The notes: generated by a model from the letters alone, not told the origin. 64,000 nucleotides of DNA from Allohoeflea poritis (GCF_027889715.1 NZ_JAPJZH010000020.1:24913-88912); one strand, 5' to 3'. Counted from the stretch's first letter, positions 11,584-25,190 are shown. Translations and numbers: made by a program.

Positions 11584-11634
11584 GTCGGCTTTCCGGTGAT
11601 GTGCTGCATTCCTAACCCGATACAAGGATCATGA

Positions 11635-11666
11635 AAACAAAAAAGCCGCCGGTTTGCGCCGGCGGC
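11635..11666 (-). terminator. Rho-independent terminator of rpsD
   Basis: GCCGCCGG and CCGGCGGC form an 8-base-pair stem with a 6-base loop. Read on the minus strand, the stem is followed by TTTTTTG, so it ends transcripts from rpsD before ttcA. Confidence 0.85.
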
Positions 11667-11692
11667 TTCCTGTCTGAACAACGCGCTTGCGT

Positions 11693-12310
11693 TTAGCGCG
11701 AATAGAATTCGACGACGAGGTTCGGTTCCATGTGCACCGGATAAGGCACATCCGACAGCGTCGGGATGCGCACATAGGTCGCGACCATCTTGTTGTGATC
11801 GGCTTCGATATATTCCGGAACGTCGCGCTCGGCGAGCTGCGTGGCTTCCAGGACCAGCACCATCTGCTTGGATTTTTCGCGCACCTCGATCACATCGCCC
11901 GGCTTGCAGCGATAGGACGGGATATTGGTGCGGACGCCGTTCACCATGACATGGCCGTGGTTGACGAACTGGCGTGCCGCGAAGATCGTCGGCACGAACT
12001 TGGCGCGGTAGACGACCGCGTCGAGGCGCGATTCCAGAAGACCGATCAGGTTCTCCGGCGTATCGCCCTTGCGGCGGTTGGCTTCCTCGTAGATCTTGCG
12101 GAACTGTTTTTCACGGATATCGCCGTAGTAGCCTTTCAGCTTCTGCTTTGCGCGCAGCTGCACGCCGAAGTCGGAAAGCTTGCCCTTGCGGCGCTGGCCG
12201 TGCTGGCCGGGGCCGTATTCGCGGCGGTTGACCGGGGACTTCGGGCGGCCCCAGATGTTTTCGCCCATACGGCGGTCGAGTTTGTACTTGGAAGATTCGC
12301 GCTTGCTCAT
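11693..12310 (-). CDS. rpsD: 30S ribosomal protein S4
   Basis: A 205-residue S4, a primary 16S rRNA binding protein that starts small-subunit assembly. The N-terminus [25 protein letters not shown] is the alphaproteobacterial form, and the S4 RNA-binding domain lies at about residues 95-160 ([13 protein letters not shown]...[14 protein letters not shown]). The ATG at 12310 gives the standard length. About 190 bases of leader separate it from murI; a possible autoregulatory structure there was not resolved. Confidence 0.98.
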   Translation of the reverse strand: MSKRESSKYKLDRRMGENIWGRPKSPVNRREYGPGQHGQRRKGKLSDFGVQLRAKQKLKGYYGDIREKQFRKIYEEANRRKGDTPENLIGLLESRLDAVVYRAKFVPTIFAARQFVNHGHVMVNGVRTNIPSYRCKPGDVIEVREKSKQMVLVLEATQLAERDVPEYIEADHNKMVATYVRIPTLSDVPYPVHMEPNLVVEFYSR

Positions 12311-12501
12311 CGCATTCCCTTTCAATCGGTTTCGCCGGTTTGTTCCCAAACCGGTGGAAGGAAACGCGCCCTCCTCTGCCGGCTGTTTTTGCCGACTGAC
12401 AGAATGGCCTGCTTGGCATGCGGCCATTCACGGGACACGTATTGAAAACCAGGCGTTTCCGCCCGGCGACGGCGCGGATGTATGACAATAGGATCGCCTT
12501 G

Positions 12502-13296
12502 TCAATGGCGCATCGGCGCAAGCGTCAGCCCGAAGCCGTTCAACAGCCGCCTGACGGCGAAATCGGGCTCGTCGGATGTGAAGACCGCAACATCCGGCTC
12601 GTCCGAAACGACATGCTGCGGCGCCAGCAGCGAATGCGCCCGCTTGGCGATTGCCTCGGCCGGATCCAGCCAGTCCACCGGCCACGGCGCCAGGCGTCGG
12701 AACTGGTTGGCGAGAAACGGATAATGGGTGCAGGCAAGCACAACAATGTCGGTCTTGCGCGCCTCCTGCTCGACAAAACAGGGTTCGATCTCGGCATGGA
12801 TGAGATCCTGCTTGACCGGATCGCCGCGAATATAGGCCTCGGCGAGCCCCGCCAGATATTCAGAGCCCACCAGGCGCACATGGCATTGCGCGGCGAAGGA
12901 CTGGATGAGATCGCGCGTATAGGCCCGCCGAACTGTTCCGGGGGTCGCCAGCACGCTCACCAGCCCCGACCGTGTTCGCTCCGCCGCCGGTTTGATGGCC
13001 GGCACGGTGCCGACAAAAGGCATGTCCGGATAGGCGGCCCGCAGCGCTTCAAGCACCAGTGTCGACGCGGTATTGCAGGCAATGACGCACAGCTGCGGCT
13101 GATGTTCCGAAAGCAATGTCCCGAACAGGTTTACGATACGGTCCGTGAGATCGCCCTCGCCCCATACGCCATAGGGAAACCCGTCATCGTCCGCGACATA
13201 GACGAAACGCCGCTCCGGCATCAGCACCCGCGCTTCCCTCAGGACAGTCAGCCCCCCGATCCCGGAATCGAACAGCAGGACCGGCCCGCGGCTCAA
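12502..13296 (-). CDS. murI: Glutamate racemase MurI
   Basis: A 264-residue cofactor-independent racemase that makes D-glutamate for peptidoglycan. The two catalytic cysteines are in [10 protein letters not shown] and LACTHYP, and the opening [15 protein letters not shown] is diagnostic. Its start overlaps the stop of the upstream methyltransferase gene by 4 bases, so both are probably co-transcribed. Confidence 0.95.
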   Translation of the reverse strand: MSRGPVLLFDSGIGGLTVLREARVLMPERRFVYVADDDGFPYGVWGEGDLTDRIVNLFGTLLSEHQPQLCVIACNTASTLVLEALRAAYPDMPFVGTVPAIKPAAERTRSGLVSVLATPGTVRRAYTRDLIQSFAAQCHVRLVGSEYLAGLAEAYIRGDPVKQDLIHAEIEPCFVEQEARKTDIVVLACTHYPFLANQFRRLAPWPVDWLDPAEAIAKRAHSLLAPQHVVSDEPDVAVFTSDEPDFAVRRLLNGFGLTLAPMRH

Positions 13297-14129
13297 CGCT
13301 CCAGCTCCTCGCCTGCACCGGCATCACAACTGTCCCGATCAACCGACCTGCTGCCTTTGGGCGCCTGTCGGCTGAAACGGTCCAGCGAGCGAATGACGCC
13401 GCGCAGCAATCGGATTTCGGGCTTGAAAAAGCCCTGCCTGCTCAGCACGGCACGCAGATTGTCGACCATCTTCGGCTTCTTGTCCGGCGGACGGAAATAA
13501 CCCCGCGCCTCCAGCGCATCTTCAAGGTGATCGAACAGGCCCTGAAGATCGGCCTTGTTGGCCGGCTGCATTTCCGAGTGGGTGAACGGTGTCTGCGGGC
13601 CGTCTTCCAGCCCGGTCTTCATCCATTCATAGGACATCAGCAGGACGGCCTGGGCAATATTCAGCGACGCGAATGCCGGATTGACGGGATAGGTGACGAT
13701 CTCGTCGGCCAGACCGACTTCCTCATTGTTCAGGCCCCAGCGCTCGCGGCCGAACAGGACGCCGCATTTCTCGCCGATACCGATGCGGCGGTGCAAGGTC
13801 GCGGCGGCCTCGACCGGCCCGCGCACCGGCTTGAACCCGTCGCGCGCGCGCGCCGTCGTCGCAAAGACAAAATTGAGATCCGCGATCGCCTCTTCCAGCG
13901 TTGCGAACACCGCCGCGCCGTCGATCACGTGATCCGCCTTGCTGGCGGCGGCGCGCGCCGTCTCGCTCGGCCAGCCGTCGCGCGGATTGACCAGGCGCAG
14001 CTCCGAAAGGCCGAAATTCGCCATCGCCCGCGCTACCATGCCGATATTCTCGCCGAGTTGCGGCTCGACAAGAATCACGGCCGGTCCGCCGGTCATCAGT
14101 TCCCTTTGTCTGTCCGTTCCTGCCATCAA
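13293..14129 (-). CDS. TrmJ-type tRNA/rRNA 2'-O-methyltransferase (SPOUT)
   Basis: A 278-residue SPOUT-fold RNA methyltransferase. The opening [22 protein letters not shown], the block [15 protein letters not shown] and the knot region [23 protein letters not shown] match the TrmJ (YfhQ) family, which methylates position 32 of tRNA. ttcA, which also modifies position 32, is about 1.7 kb away on the same strand. Start could also be the Met at residue 2 or 12. The C-terminal 20 residues are low-complexity and charged. Confidence 0.85.
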   Translation of the reverse strand: MMAGTDRQRELMTGGPAVILVEPQLGENIGMVARAMANFGLSELRLVNPRDGWPSETARAAASKADHVIDGAAVFATLEEAIADLNFVFATTARARDGFKPVRGPVEAAATLHRRIGIGEKCGVLFGRERWGLNNEEVGLADEIVTYPVNPAFASLNIAQAVLLMSYEWMKTGLEDGPQTPFTHSEMQPANKADLQGLFDHLEDALEARGYFRPPDKKPKMVDNLRAVLSRQGFFKPEIRLLRGVIRSLDRFSRQAPKGSRSVDRDSCDAGAGEELER

Positions 14130-14204
14130 CCGTTCCGGCTTGTTCTGTTGTGTTTCGCGTAACTGACATATCCCGATGGCGCAAGAAAGGCCTTATCGGC
14201 GCAA

Positions 14205-15125
14205 TCACGGCCTCCGTTCGAGCCGGGCAAGCCACTGCCCGGCGATTTGCGAAACCTGCTGCGGGCGCTCATGCAGGATCCAGTGTCCGGTACCGGGAAC
14301 CTTCTCGATGGTCAGATCGGCCGCAAAGCGGTCGAGACCTTCAAGGCAGCTCGGCCGCAGCGCCTCGTCCGCATCGCCCCAAACAACCAGATGCGGGACC
14401 TCCACGCGCAACGCTTCCGCCGGAATAGCATAGACCGGAACACGCCCTTCCAGTTCGGAGACAGGCTGTTCGACTGGCGGCACCAGCACCGGCGAGGACC
14501 GGTACCAGTTGAGCATTGCCCGCATCGTTCCCTCGCCGCTCCAGGCAGCACGGTAATCGGCCTTGACTGCCTCACTCATCCAGCCGGCGGCGGAAAAGCC
14601 GGAAATCATGTTCATGGTCCGCGCGAAATCGTTCTCGCACATGACCGCCTCGGCGCGGTCGCTGCGCAGGAAGGTCATGTACTGGCTGGCCGCCCGCTGC
14701 TGCGGATCCTCGATGATCGCTTTCTGAAAACAATGGGGATGCACGCCGTTCGCAACGATCAACGCGCTCAGGCGTTCCGGGCGGCTGAAGGCAAAGGAAT
14801 AGGCCACCGCCGATCCCCAGTCATGGCCGAAAAGAGCGAATGGTGTATCGGGCGACAGATGATCGGCGAGCGCCGCCATGTCGGCGACCAGGTGGCGCGT
14901 CTGGTAAGCGTCCTCACCTTCGGGTTTGAACGATTTGCCGAAACCGCGCTGGTCCGGTGCCACCACATGGTGTGTTTGCGCCAGGAACGGCATGATGTCG
15001 CGCCAGCCGCCCCAATATTCCGGAAAGCCGTGCAGGCACAGCATCAGCGGTTTTGACGCATCACCGGCCGATACATAATGGATGTGCCGGATGTCATCCT
15101 CGAACGTGGCCGACCTGAACTCCAT
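14205..15125 (-). CDS. Alpha/beta hydrolase, epoxide hydrolase-like
   Basis: A 306-residue enzyme. The oxyanion motif HGFPEYW, the nucleophile elbow GHDWGS with an aspartate nucleophile, the acid in VWGDADEAL and the histidine in GTGHWILHE are all present, which is the pattern of soluble epoxide hydrolases and haloacid/haloalkane dehalogenases. The start at 15125 begins just before the first beta strand; a longer reading would add 35 residues. Substrate unknown; the HGFP and GHDWG motifs favour epoxide hydrolase. Confidence 0.82.
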   Translation of the reverse strand: MEFRSATFEDDIRHIHYVSAGDASKPLMLCLHGFPEYWGGWRDIMPFLAQTHHVVAPDQRGFGKSFKPEGEDAYQTRHLVADMAALADHLSPDTPFALFGHDWGSAVAYSFAFSRPERLSALIVANGVHPHCFQKAIIEDPQQRAASQYMTFLRSDRAEAVMCENDFARTMNMISGFSAAGWMSEAVKADYRAAWSGEGTMRAMLNWYRSSPVLVPPVEQPVSELEGRVPVYAIPAEALRVEVPHLVVWGDADEALRPSCLEGLDRFAADLTIEKVPGTGHWILHERPQQVSQIAGQWLARLERRP

Positions 15126-15306
15126 ATGCGCTTCTCCCGCTTTTCCAGCGCACTGATAGCACAATCGGCACCGCCGGGTAGCTCCTAATACAAATTGAGG
15201 AGCGACCGCGCCTTTGCCTTCCGGCACCACAATGGTATAGGAGCCGCGAACAACACGGTTTTCCCGTGGTCGGGGTCTTTATTTCTTCAGTAACGAGGCT
15301 TTTCTA

Positions 15307-16521
15307 ATGGCAAAAATCAAGGTCGAAAACCCGGTCGTCGAGCTCGACGGCGACGAGATGACCAGGATCATCTGGCAGTTCATCAAGGACAAGCTGATCC
15401 ATCCCTATCTGGACATCGACCTGAAATATTACGACCTCGGTATCGAAAGCCGCGACGCGACCGATGACCAGATCACCGTCGACGCGGCCAACGCCATCAA
15501 GCAATACGGCGTCGGCGTCAAATGCGCGACCATCACGCCGGACGAGGCCCGCGTCGAGGAATTCAACCTCAAGAGCATGTGGCGCTCGCCCAACGGAACG
15601 ATCCGCAACATTCTCGGCGGCGTCATCTTCCGCGAACCGATCATCTGCAAGAACGTGCCGCGCCTCGTGCCCGGCTGGACGCGGCCCGTCATCGTCGGCC
15701 GTCATGCCTTCGGCGACCAGTACCGCGCCACCGATTTCAAGTTCCCCGGCAAGGGCAAGCTGTTCATGAAGTTCGTCGGCGAAGACGGCAAGGAACAGGA
15801 ATACGAGATTTTCGACGCGCCCGGCGCCGGCATCGCGATGGGCATGTACAACCTCGACAAGTCCATCGAGGATTTCGCCCGCGCGTCCCTGAATTACGGC
15901 CTGCAACGCAAGGTGCCGGTCTATCTTTCCACCAAGAACACGATCCTCAAGGTCTATGACGGCCGCTTCAAGGACATCTTCCAGGCTATCTACGAGGCCG
16001 AGTTCGAAGACGCCTTCAAGGAAGCGGGCATCACCTATGAGCACCGCCTGATCGACGACATGGTCGCGGCCAACCTGAAATGGTCAGGCGGCTATGTCTG
16101 GGCCTGTAAGAATTATGACGGCGACGTCCAGTCCGACACCGTGGCACAGGGTTTCGGCTCGCTCGGCCTGATGACCTCGGTGCTGATGACGCCGGACGGC
16201 AAGACCGTCGAGGCCGAAGCCGCGCACGGCACGGTGACCCGTCACTACCGCCAGCATCAGAAGGGCGAGGAAACATCGACCAACTCGATCGCCTCGATCT
16301 TCGCCTGGACGCGTGGCCTCAGCCACCGGGCCAAGCTTGACGACAATGCCGAGCTTGCCCGCTTTGCCAGGACGCTCGAAGAGGTCTGCGTCGCCACCGT
16401 CGAGGGCGGTCACATGACCAAGGACCTGGCGCTGCTCATCGGCCCGGACCAGCCCTGGCTGTCCACCATCGGCTTCCTCGACAAGGTCGACGAGAACCTG
16501 CAGAAGGCCATGTCTGCCTGA
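15307..16521 (+). CDS. icd: NADP-dependent isocitrate dehydrogenase
   Basis: A 404-residue dimeric isocitrate dehydrogenase of the eukaryote-like NADP type common in rhizobia. It oxidises isocitrate to 2-oxoglutarate in the TCA cycle. Diagnostic blocks are [40 protein letters not shown] and the C-terminal [18 protein letters not shown]. The gene has its own terminator and stands alone. Confidence 0.97.
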   Translation: MAKIKVENPVVELDGDEMTRIIWQFIKDKLIHPYLDIDLKYYDLGIESRDATDDQITVDAANAIKQYGVGVKCATITPDEARVEEFNLKSMWRSPNGTIRNILGGVIFREPIICKNVPRLVPGWTRPVIVGRHAFGDQYRATDFKFPGKGKLFMKFVGEDGKEQEYEIFDAPGAGIAMGMYNLDKSIEDFARASLNYGLQRKVPVYLSTKNTILKVYDGRFKDIFQAIYEAEFEDAFKEAGITYEHRLIDDMVAANLKWSGGYVWACKNYDGDVQSDTVAQGFGSLGLMTSVLMTPDGKTVEAEAAHGTVTRHYRQHQKGEETSTNSIASIFAWTRGLSHRAKLDDNAELARFARTLEEVCVATVEGGHMTKDLALLIGPDQPWLSTIGFLDKVDENLQKAMSA

Positions 16522-16551
16522 CGGCCGGACCGGATCGGAAAACGGGATTGA

Positions 16552-16575
16552 CCCCGCCGCTTGCGGCGGGGTTTT
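16552..16575 (+). terminator. Rho-independent terminator of icd
   Basis: CCCCGCC pairs with GGCGGGG (7 base pairs, GC-only), followed by TTTT. It lies 30 bases after the icd stop and between convergent genes. Confidence 0.85.
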
Positions 16576-16587
16576 GTTTGCCGGTTG

Positions 16588-18630
16588 CTACCGGTTCGCC
16601 TCGACGCTGACGCCCAGAAGATCGGGCACCATCTGCGGCGCAGTCATGACGCTCGCGGCGACCTGCGATACGGGAATGGAACGTCCCGGCGCGATAGACA
16701 GGCTCAGATTGCGTGGATCGTCGAAGAACGCTTCCGCGGCTTCCATCACCATGTTGCTGAAGTCTTCATTGTCGATGATCGCCAGACCCTGCCTGAGCTG
16801 CTCCAGAAGCAGTTCTGTCATCAGTTCCTCACTGACATCCGATTCTTCGGCCATCAGGGCAAGCGCGGTCTCGACGCCACCTTCATTGACGAGCTCCAGC
16901 TCGAACGACTTGATGTTCAAGGTCGCGATCAGCGCCTGATACTGCTCCGGATTTTCCAGAACAGTCCGCGTCAGCCCGCCGAGCCGGGCGCTGGCGCGCA
17001 CCTTTCCGACCTGGCCCAGTTCGACCACGAGGTTTTCGATGATCAGGTCTTCCGTGTCTTCATCCCAGCGCATCCTGATCTTTTCGGTCAGGCGCAACAC
17101 GTCGATGCCGGCCGCCTCCAGGACATCGATGGCCTCCTGGTCATCGAGGGCGGCAACGGGCAGTTCCAGGCCTTCGGTCGACAGTTCGACCGATGTCGGG
17201 ATCGGCGGCACGACGGTCTTCAAATCCACGTGGAAACGGTCGAGACTGACATCGCCCTCAGGAACGACGCCGCTGAGCGCGAAGCCGGCGATTTCAGCGG
17301 CGATCGAGCGCGGCATGAAGATGCGCGATACCACGAGCGGATCGGGTTCATCCATATTGTCGAGTTCGGATGCGAATTCCTTCATCGGCCCGTATGGCGC
17401 GAACTCGATATCGCCGAAGAAGAACCTGCCGAGCGAGAAAGCCCCTTCGGTTCCGAGGTCGAGATCGACCGAGGAAATTGAGAACTCCTCAAGCCCGTCC
17501 GAACTCAGATTCGCGATGACAACCTCGCCTATACCGCCGGACCCCGTGATTCCGGGATCGACATCGAACCCGAATGTGATCCCATCGGCGAAGGCGCGCC
17601 CCAGCGAAAACGACCGGTAGAGATCGATCACGGCGAGAACGATGGTCGATGCTTCCGGTTCCTCTCCGGACGTGGCGAGACGGTCCAGCAGCGCCAGAAT
17701 GTCGGTTTCCGGCACCCTCAATTTGACATTCTCATAGCCACTCAAATCGACGGCTGCGTCATAATACGGGCTTTCGACCCGGTAGCCATTGTTCGACATT
17801 GAATCGATGAAGGGCTGATAGCCGTCCGCTCCCCGTGACTGAGGATCGAAAAGCGCAAGCAAAGCCGTGTAGTCCAGCCCGGTCATCGACGTGCTCGCAA
17901 TCGTCGTAGTCTCGGTGTAGGTCTCGCCGTCTTCGCTCGGAACCGTCGTTTCCTGGCTGACCTGACCGGTGCTGTATTCCGCCATCCGGCCGTCACGCAT
18001 GCCTCTGACGACCAGATCCTCCACGACCGACGACACTTTCGCGCCGTCCATGCTGTCGCCGCCGCTGAAGTCGAAGGTCAGCCGGCCGACCCGCTCTTCG
18101 GCAAAGGATGTTTCCTTGATCGTTCGAAGCAGCGGGAGCCAGCGGCTGAACGGCCGCTGCGGGTCGTCGGCCAGTTTCGGCAGCGCCGGCCATGTGCCTT
18201 CAATCAATTCAAACCCGTCCATGCGCGACTCCAGGACGATGTCGTCGTCTTCATCCTCGGGATCGAGACGCACGGTAAAGAGGCTGCCATCGGCAATCGT
18301 CATCTTGTCGACGCTGAACAGATTGCCTTCGGCAGTCATGTTCGTGCTGACGACTTCCGAACTTTTCCAGGAAAAATCGATCTGCAAGGACGCATCGTCG
18401 CCATCGTCATCGGAATCGGGAAACGACAATGCCGTCTGAAAGGTGATGTCCAGACCGTTGACCGTCAGCGTATCGCCGCTGGTATGTGCCGTATCATAGG
18501 TGACGGTCGCGCCGAGGTCGCGATAGTTCTGCAGCCAGGCGTCGAAGGCCGCCTGGCCGGATTGCTGGGCAAAGGACGGTGTCGCCGTCGCAATCAGAAT
18601 GCCGATGGACCAAGCCACTTTGTTGTTCAT
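16588..18630 (-). CDS. Large secreted acidic protein of unknown function
   Basis: A 680-residue protein with a signal peptide (about 20 residues, ending TPSFAQQ) and no later membrane span, so it should be periplasmic or exported. It is rich in Asp, Glu, Ser and Thr and has alternating hydrophobic patterns that suggest extended beta structure, with a more helical C-terminal 150 residues. I do not recognise a domain. The start at 18630 was chosen because it begins the signal peptide; an in-frame start 10 codons earlier would disturb it. No operon partner. Confidence 0.7.
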   Translation of the reverse strand: MNNKVAWSIGILIATATPSFAQQSGQAAFDAWLQNYRDLGATVTYDTAHTSGDTLTVNGLDITFQTALSFPDSDDDGDDASLQIDFSWKSSEVVSTNMTAEGNLFSVDKMTIADGSLFTVRLDPEDEDDDIVLESRMDGFELIEGTWPALPKLADDPQRPFSRWLPLLRTIKETSFAEERVGRLTFDFSGGDSMDGAKVSSVVEDLVVRGMRDGRMAEYSTGQVSQETTVPSEDGETYTETTTIASTSMTGLDYTALLALFDPQSRGADGYQPFIDSMSNNGYRVESPYYDAAVDLSGYENVKLRVPETDILALLDRLATSGEEPEASTIVLAVIDLYRSFSLGRAFADGITFGFDVDPGITGSGGIGEVVIANLSSDGLEEFSISSVDLDLGTEGAFSLGRFFFGDIEFAPYGPMKEFASELDNMDEPDPLVVSRIFMPRSIAAEIAGFALSGVVPEGDVSLDRFHVDLKTVVPPIPTSVELSTEGLELPVAALDDQEAIDVLEAAGIDVLRLTEKIRMRWDEDTEDLIIENLVVELGQVGKVRASARLGGLTRTVLENPEQYQALIATLNIKSFELELVNEGGVETALALMAEESDVSEELMTELLLEQLRQGLAIIDNEDFSNMVMEAAEAFFDDPRNLSLSIAPGRSIPVSQVAASVMTAPQMVPDLLGVSVEANR

Positions 18631-18777
18631 GATATGCCGCTCCCTGGTGGTTACATCCAAAATCTACAGGCATCACATGTGACACCACAACCGCACCGTT
18701 TTTTGACGGCGCGAAGATACGCTTCATCGCGATACGCGACGATGAGTAAATAACTGATTCAATTGAATAATACGCCG

Positions 18778-21438
<2,661 letters not shown>

Positions 21439-21566
21439 GGAACGCCCTTTGACAACAACTTCATGCGGGGCCCGCGGCAAAGGCGGGCAATCCGTTCGGC
21501 TTTTATCCGCCCGGTGCGGGACTGTCCAGCCGAAGCATGGGTCGTTCGCCAATTCCGTCTTCGCAA

Positions 21567-21604
21567 AGAAAACGGCCGGCGGCACCATCCGTGCCGCCGG
21601 CCGT
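21567..21604 (-). terminator. Strong terminator after recA
   Basis: A 14-base-pair GC-rich stem (21572-21585 with 21591-21604) and a 5-base loop. On the minus strand it is followed by TTTTCTT, so it ends recA transcripts before alaS. Confidence 0.88.
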
Positions 21605-21626
21605 CTCAAGCCACTTTTACGGAAGT

Positions 21627-22721
<1,095 letters not shown>

Positions 22722-22779
22722 TCCGTCCACCTTTAGGTTATATACGCATCACTGGCAATGAAAGCCGCACTGAAAAAAT

Positions 22780-22794
22780 GTACTGCATTTGTTC
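22780..22794 (-). promoter_or_regulatory. Candidate LexA (SOS) box of recA
   Basis: Read on the minus strand the site is GAAC-N7-GTAC, one base off the alphaproteobacterial LexA consensus GAAC-N7-GAAC. It lies 59 bases upstream of the recA ATG, where SOS boxes are found in related genomes. Confidence 0.65.
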
Positions 22795-22873
22795 TCATTT
22801 TGCAACAGCGATCTAAGCAATTGAATATTATATATTATTATAAGAGTGTTCTCACTTTGTCTTGAATGAATGG

Positions 22874-22901
22874 GTTCGTACATATCCCCTTGAAACATGT
22901 A
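22874..22901 (+). repeat. Left terminal inverted repeat of the IS element
   Basis: The sequence starts GTTCGTACATATCCCC and ends ACATGTA. It matches the reverse complement of 24530-24557 at 22 of 28 positions, without gaps. Confidence 0.75.
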
Positions 22902-22924
22902 GCTGTGATTCCCATATTGGGAGT

Positions 22925-23842
22925 ATGAGCAACAATCCCAAACTCCCGACGATTCGCCAGTTCCTCGAACGGTTCCCCGATGATGACGCGTGCTTGGAAC
23001 ATCTCATGCGGACCCGCTACGGAGAGCGCTTAACTTGCGCCAAGTGCGGCAAGGATGCTCGCTATTACCGCGTGAAGTCACGCCGCTCCTATGAATGTGA
23101 GCACTGCGGCAATCAGGTCTACCCGACAGCCGGAACGCCTTTCGAGAACACCCGCACGTCCCTGCGCGACTGGTTCCATGTCATGTTCTTGTTCTGCGCG
23201 TCCCGCAACGGCGTATCCGCCAAGGAAGTGCAGCGGACAATCGGCGTCACCTACAAGACCGCATGGCGCATGTGCAACCTCATCCGCCAGTACATGGGCT
23301 ATGTCGATGGCGACAACATCCTTGGCGGTCCTGACGGCGGTGTCGTTGAAGCCGACAAGGCTTTCTATGGTGGCCGTGACAAGCGCGGTCACGACGACAA
23401 GAGCGTTGCTCTCGGTGCCACCGAACGCGGCGGCGAAACCGTCACGCGAGTTATTCCCTCACGTCGTTCAAAGCACGTCATGCCTGCACTGCTGAACTGG
23501 GTTAAGCCCGGATCGCGCATTGCAACCGACGAAGCGCCTGTCTTTAAGGAACTGGCAGAACACGGCCATATGCACGGCACAGTGAACCATCGCGATGGCG
23601 AATATGTTCGCGGCAACGTTCACACAAATACGATTGAAGCCTTTTGGGGCCACGTTAAGCACTCAATGAAAGGCACTTATGTCAGCGTTTCTCCGAAGTG
23701 GTTGCAGACTTACCTTTGGGAGTTCGAGTTCCGGCAGAACCTTCGGAAGAACCCGCACTTGATGCTTGAGCTTCTTTTGCAGGCTTTTCCAAGGCCGGTT
23801 TCGAAACCATCGCCTCAAGAAGACGGTCAAAGCGTTGCTTAG
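22925..23842 (+). CDS. IS1595-family transposase
   Basis: A 305-residue transposase. The N-terminal part holds a zinc ribbon (CAKCG and CEHCG, about residues 38-63) and a helix-turn-helix-like region (SAKEVQRTIGVTYKTAWRM). The catalytic ISXO2-like domain shows an acidic series: VVEADKAFYGG, IATDEAPVFKEL and NTIEAFWGHVKHSMKGTY. It appears intact. The ATG at 22925 begins the usual PTIRQFLERFPDDDACLEHL region; a longer reading would start inside the left repeat. Confidence 0.92.
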   Translation: MSNNPKLPTIRQFLERFPDDDACLEHLMRTRYGERLTCAKCGKDARYYRVKSRRSYECEHCGNQVYPTAGTPFENTRTSLRDWFHVMFLFCASRNGVSAKEVQRTIGVTYKTAWRMCNLIRQYMGYVDGDNILGGPDGGVVEADKAFYGGRDKRGHDDKSVALGATERGGETVTRVIPSRRSKHVMPALLNWVKPGSRIATDEAPVFKELAEHGHMHGTVNHRDGEYVRGNVHTNTIEAFWGHVKHSMKGTYVSVSPKWLQTYLWEFEFRQNLRKNPHLMLELLLQAFPRPVSKPSPQEDGQSVA

Positions 23843-23854
23843 AGTCCGGCATCC

Positions 23855-24466
23855 CTAGTTTGCCGGCCCCACCACGATGTGCCACAAACTTTTATCTCCC
23901 TGTTTAAATTCAGAAATACGAATATCGTTTGTTGGGGGATTAAAAAAGGAGTGCCAGGTAGGTGAGCTTGGGTCCATTTCATAGCCGTTTCCCGCAAGAA
24001 AGTCGTGAATTTCGCGGGCAAAATTGTTGGATTCCGTATCTCCATTCATTCCTAAAACCCGAATAGGTCGATCTTTCGGGAGTTCTCGCAATAGGCCATC
24101 CTTCATGGCTTGAGGCATTACCCGCTGACGCTTCTCGTTTATGTTTACCGTATGTGCGGTGATACCACCGCTTTGGTGATGGCTTGTGACATTTTGATTG
24201 ATTATTTGGCCCCTACGCTCTTCTGGCATTAGCCTGACCTTCCTCGATTCGGATGCAAAGTATCTTGATTTGATCCGAGGATACCAACCATATGCCAATA
24301 TCGCGAGTCCAACGATTGCCAGCACCAAATAAGGATTGATGCCGCCAAATACCTCAATCCATTCGTTGAGATTCTTTATTGCGTCATTTGGGGAATTTTC
24401 AGCCAAGAAAACCATCCCCGCCATAAGGACGCTTAAAATAGTTGTTGCTAGCTCCCGTAAGCTCAT
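23855..24466 (-). CDS. Membrane protein, passenger gene of the IS element
   Basis: A 203-residue protein of unknown function that lies inside the terminal repeats. It has two predicted membrane spans (about residues 8-22 and 45-62) and a cytoplasmic or periplasmic tail. The tail contains the motif HHQSGGITAHTVNI (about residues 96-109), a type of short QSGGITA repeat seen in various uncharacterised, often mobile-element-linked proteins. The C-terminal half may form a small alpha/beta domain. Codon use is more AT-rich than neighbours, which fits transfer with the element. Confidence 0.7.
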   Translation of the reverse strand: MSLRELATTILSVLMAGMVFLAENSPNDAIKNLNEWIEVFGGINPYLVLAIVGLAILAYGWYPRIKSRYFASESRKVRLMPEERRGQIINQNVTSHHQSGGITAHTVNINEKRQRVMPQAMKDGLLRELPKDRPIRVLGMNGDTESNNFAREIHDFLAGNGYEMDPSSPTWHSFFNPPTNDIRISEFKQGDKSLWHIVVGPAN

Positions 24467-24529
24467 ATGACTTCTTTACCACGATATCCGGGCAATACGA
24501 TTCGTGGTTGAATCTAGCAGAATGCATGT

Positions 24530-24557
24530 TACATGTCTTTAGGGGATACATCCGAAC
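24530..24557 (-). repeat. Right terminal inverted repeat of the IS element
   Basis: Mirror image of the left repeat; the shared cores are TATCCCCT and ACATGTA in the inward reading. It lies 64 bases past the passenger gene start. Confidence 0.75.
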
Positions 24558-24725
24558 GGGTTATGGCCGCCACCTGCAAAACACGTCTGATGATGCCGAA
24601 AATCTTTCCGGCCGGATTCGATTCGCGTTCGGCCCGCCGCTACCGGCAGCGGTGGAAATGAGCGGCGTTTTTATGTCAGACTGTGCCAAGGGTGATCTTT
24701 GCATTGAGCGGAGGGGTTCAAGCCG

Positions 24726-25190
24726 ATGCGCACGCATGTCCTGGTGATTCTTGCCGCTTGCCTGACGATACTTCTCGGGCAAGGTTCCGCGAGCGCGCAG
24801 GAGCCCTCGGAGGAGCTGCTGAATGAGTTGCGGACCATGTCGCTGCAGATGCAGGAGGTGAGTGCGCGCTACAGCCGCAAGCTCGTTCAGGTCGGCGGCG
24901 CGTCCGCCACGATCAATGCAGGCCGCACGGGCAGCCTGAACCTCGGCGAGCTTGCACCCGGCCACTACCAGTTGGCAGTCGCCTGCGCCAAGTGCGGCGG
25001 CCTGTCGGCGGAACTCGTTGATGCAGATGGCACAATCATCGAGGCGAAACCCAACGACTTTGCGGCGACCTTCTTCATCTTTGACCTGCAGGCAAAGGGG
25101 CAGAGAATCATTCGCATAACGCCAAGGGACTGCGCGGCATTGTCCTGCGAATACGGCGCCGTGCTCTATCGTGACACACCCGCAAATTAG
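24726..25190 (+). CDS. Small secreted protein of unknown function
   Basis: A 154-residue protein with a clear signal peptide (cleavage probably after GSASA, about residue 24). The mature part begins with a short helical stretch and continues as a compact beta-rich domain with four cysteines (ACAKCGG, DCAALSCEYG) that could form two disulfides. No domain recognised. An AGCGGAGGGG ribosome site lies upstream of the ATG. It is the first gene beyond the IS element. Confidence 0.75.
   Translation: MRTHVLVILAACLTILLGQGSASAQEPSEELLNELRTMSLQMQEVSARYSRKLVQVGGASATINAGRTGSLNLGELAPGHYQLAVACAKCGGLSAELVDADGTIIEAKPNDFAATFFIFDLQAKGQRIIRITPRDCAALSCEYGAVLYRDTPAN

Larger units (their letters stand above)
22874..24557. 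mobile_element. IS1595-family insertion sequence with passenger gene
   Basis: A 1684-base element bounded by imperfect 28-base terminal inverted repeats (22 of 28 positions match). It carries an IS1595-type transposase on the plus strand and a second, membrane-protein gene on the minus strand, tail to tail. Passenger genes are known in some IS1595 subgroups. I found no convincing 8-base target duplication next to the repeats as drawn, so the exact outer bases may be shifted by one or two. The element is AT-richer than its surroundings, most clearly in the passenger half. Confidence 0.75.

Noticed and set aside
22841..22864. Second LexA-like site GTTC-N7-GTCT near the IS element
   Set aside because: Two bases off the consensus and far from the recA start; likely chance.
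22862..22873. Possible target-site duplication at the IS ends
   Set aside because: The 8 bases left of the left repeat do not match the 8 bases right of the right repeat, even after shifting by one or two.
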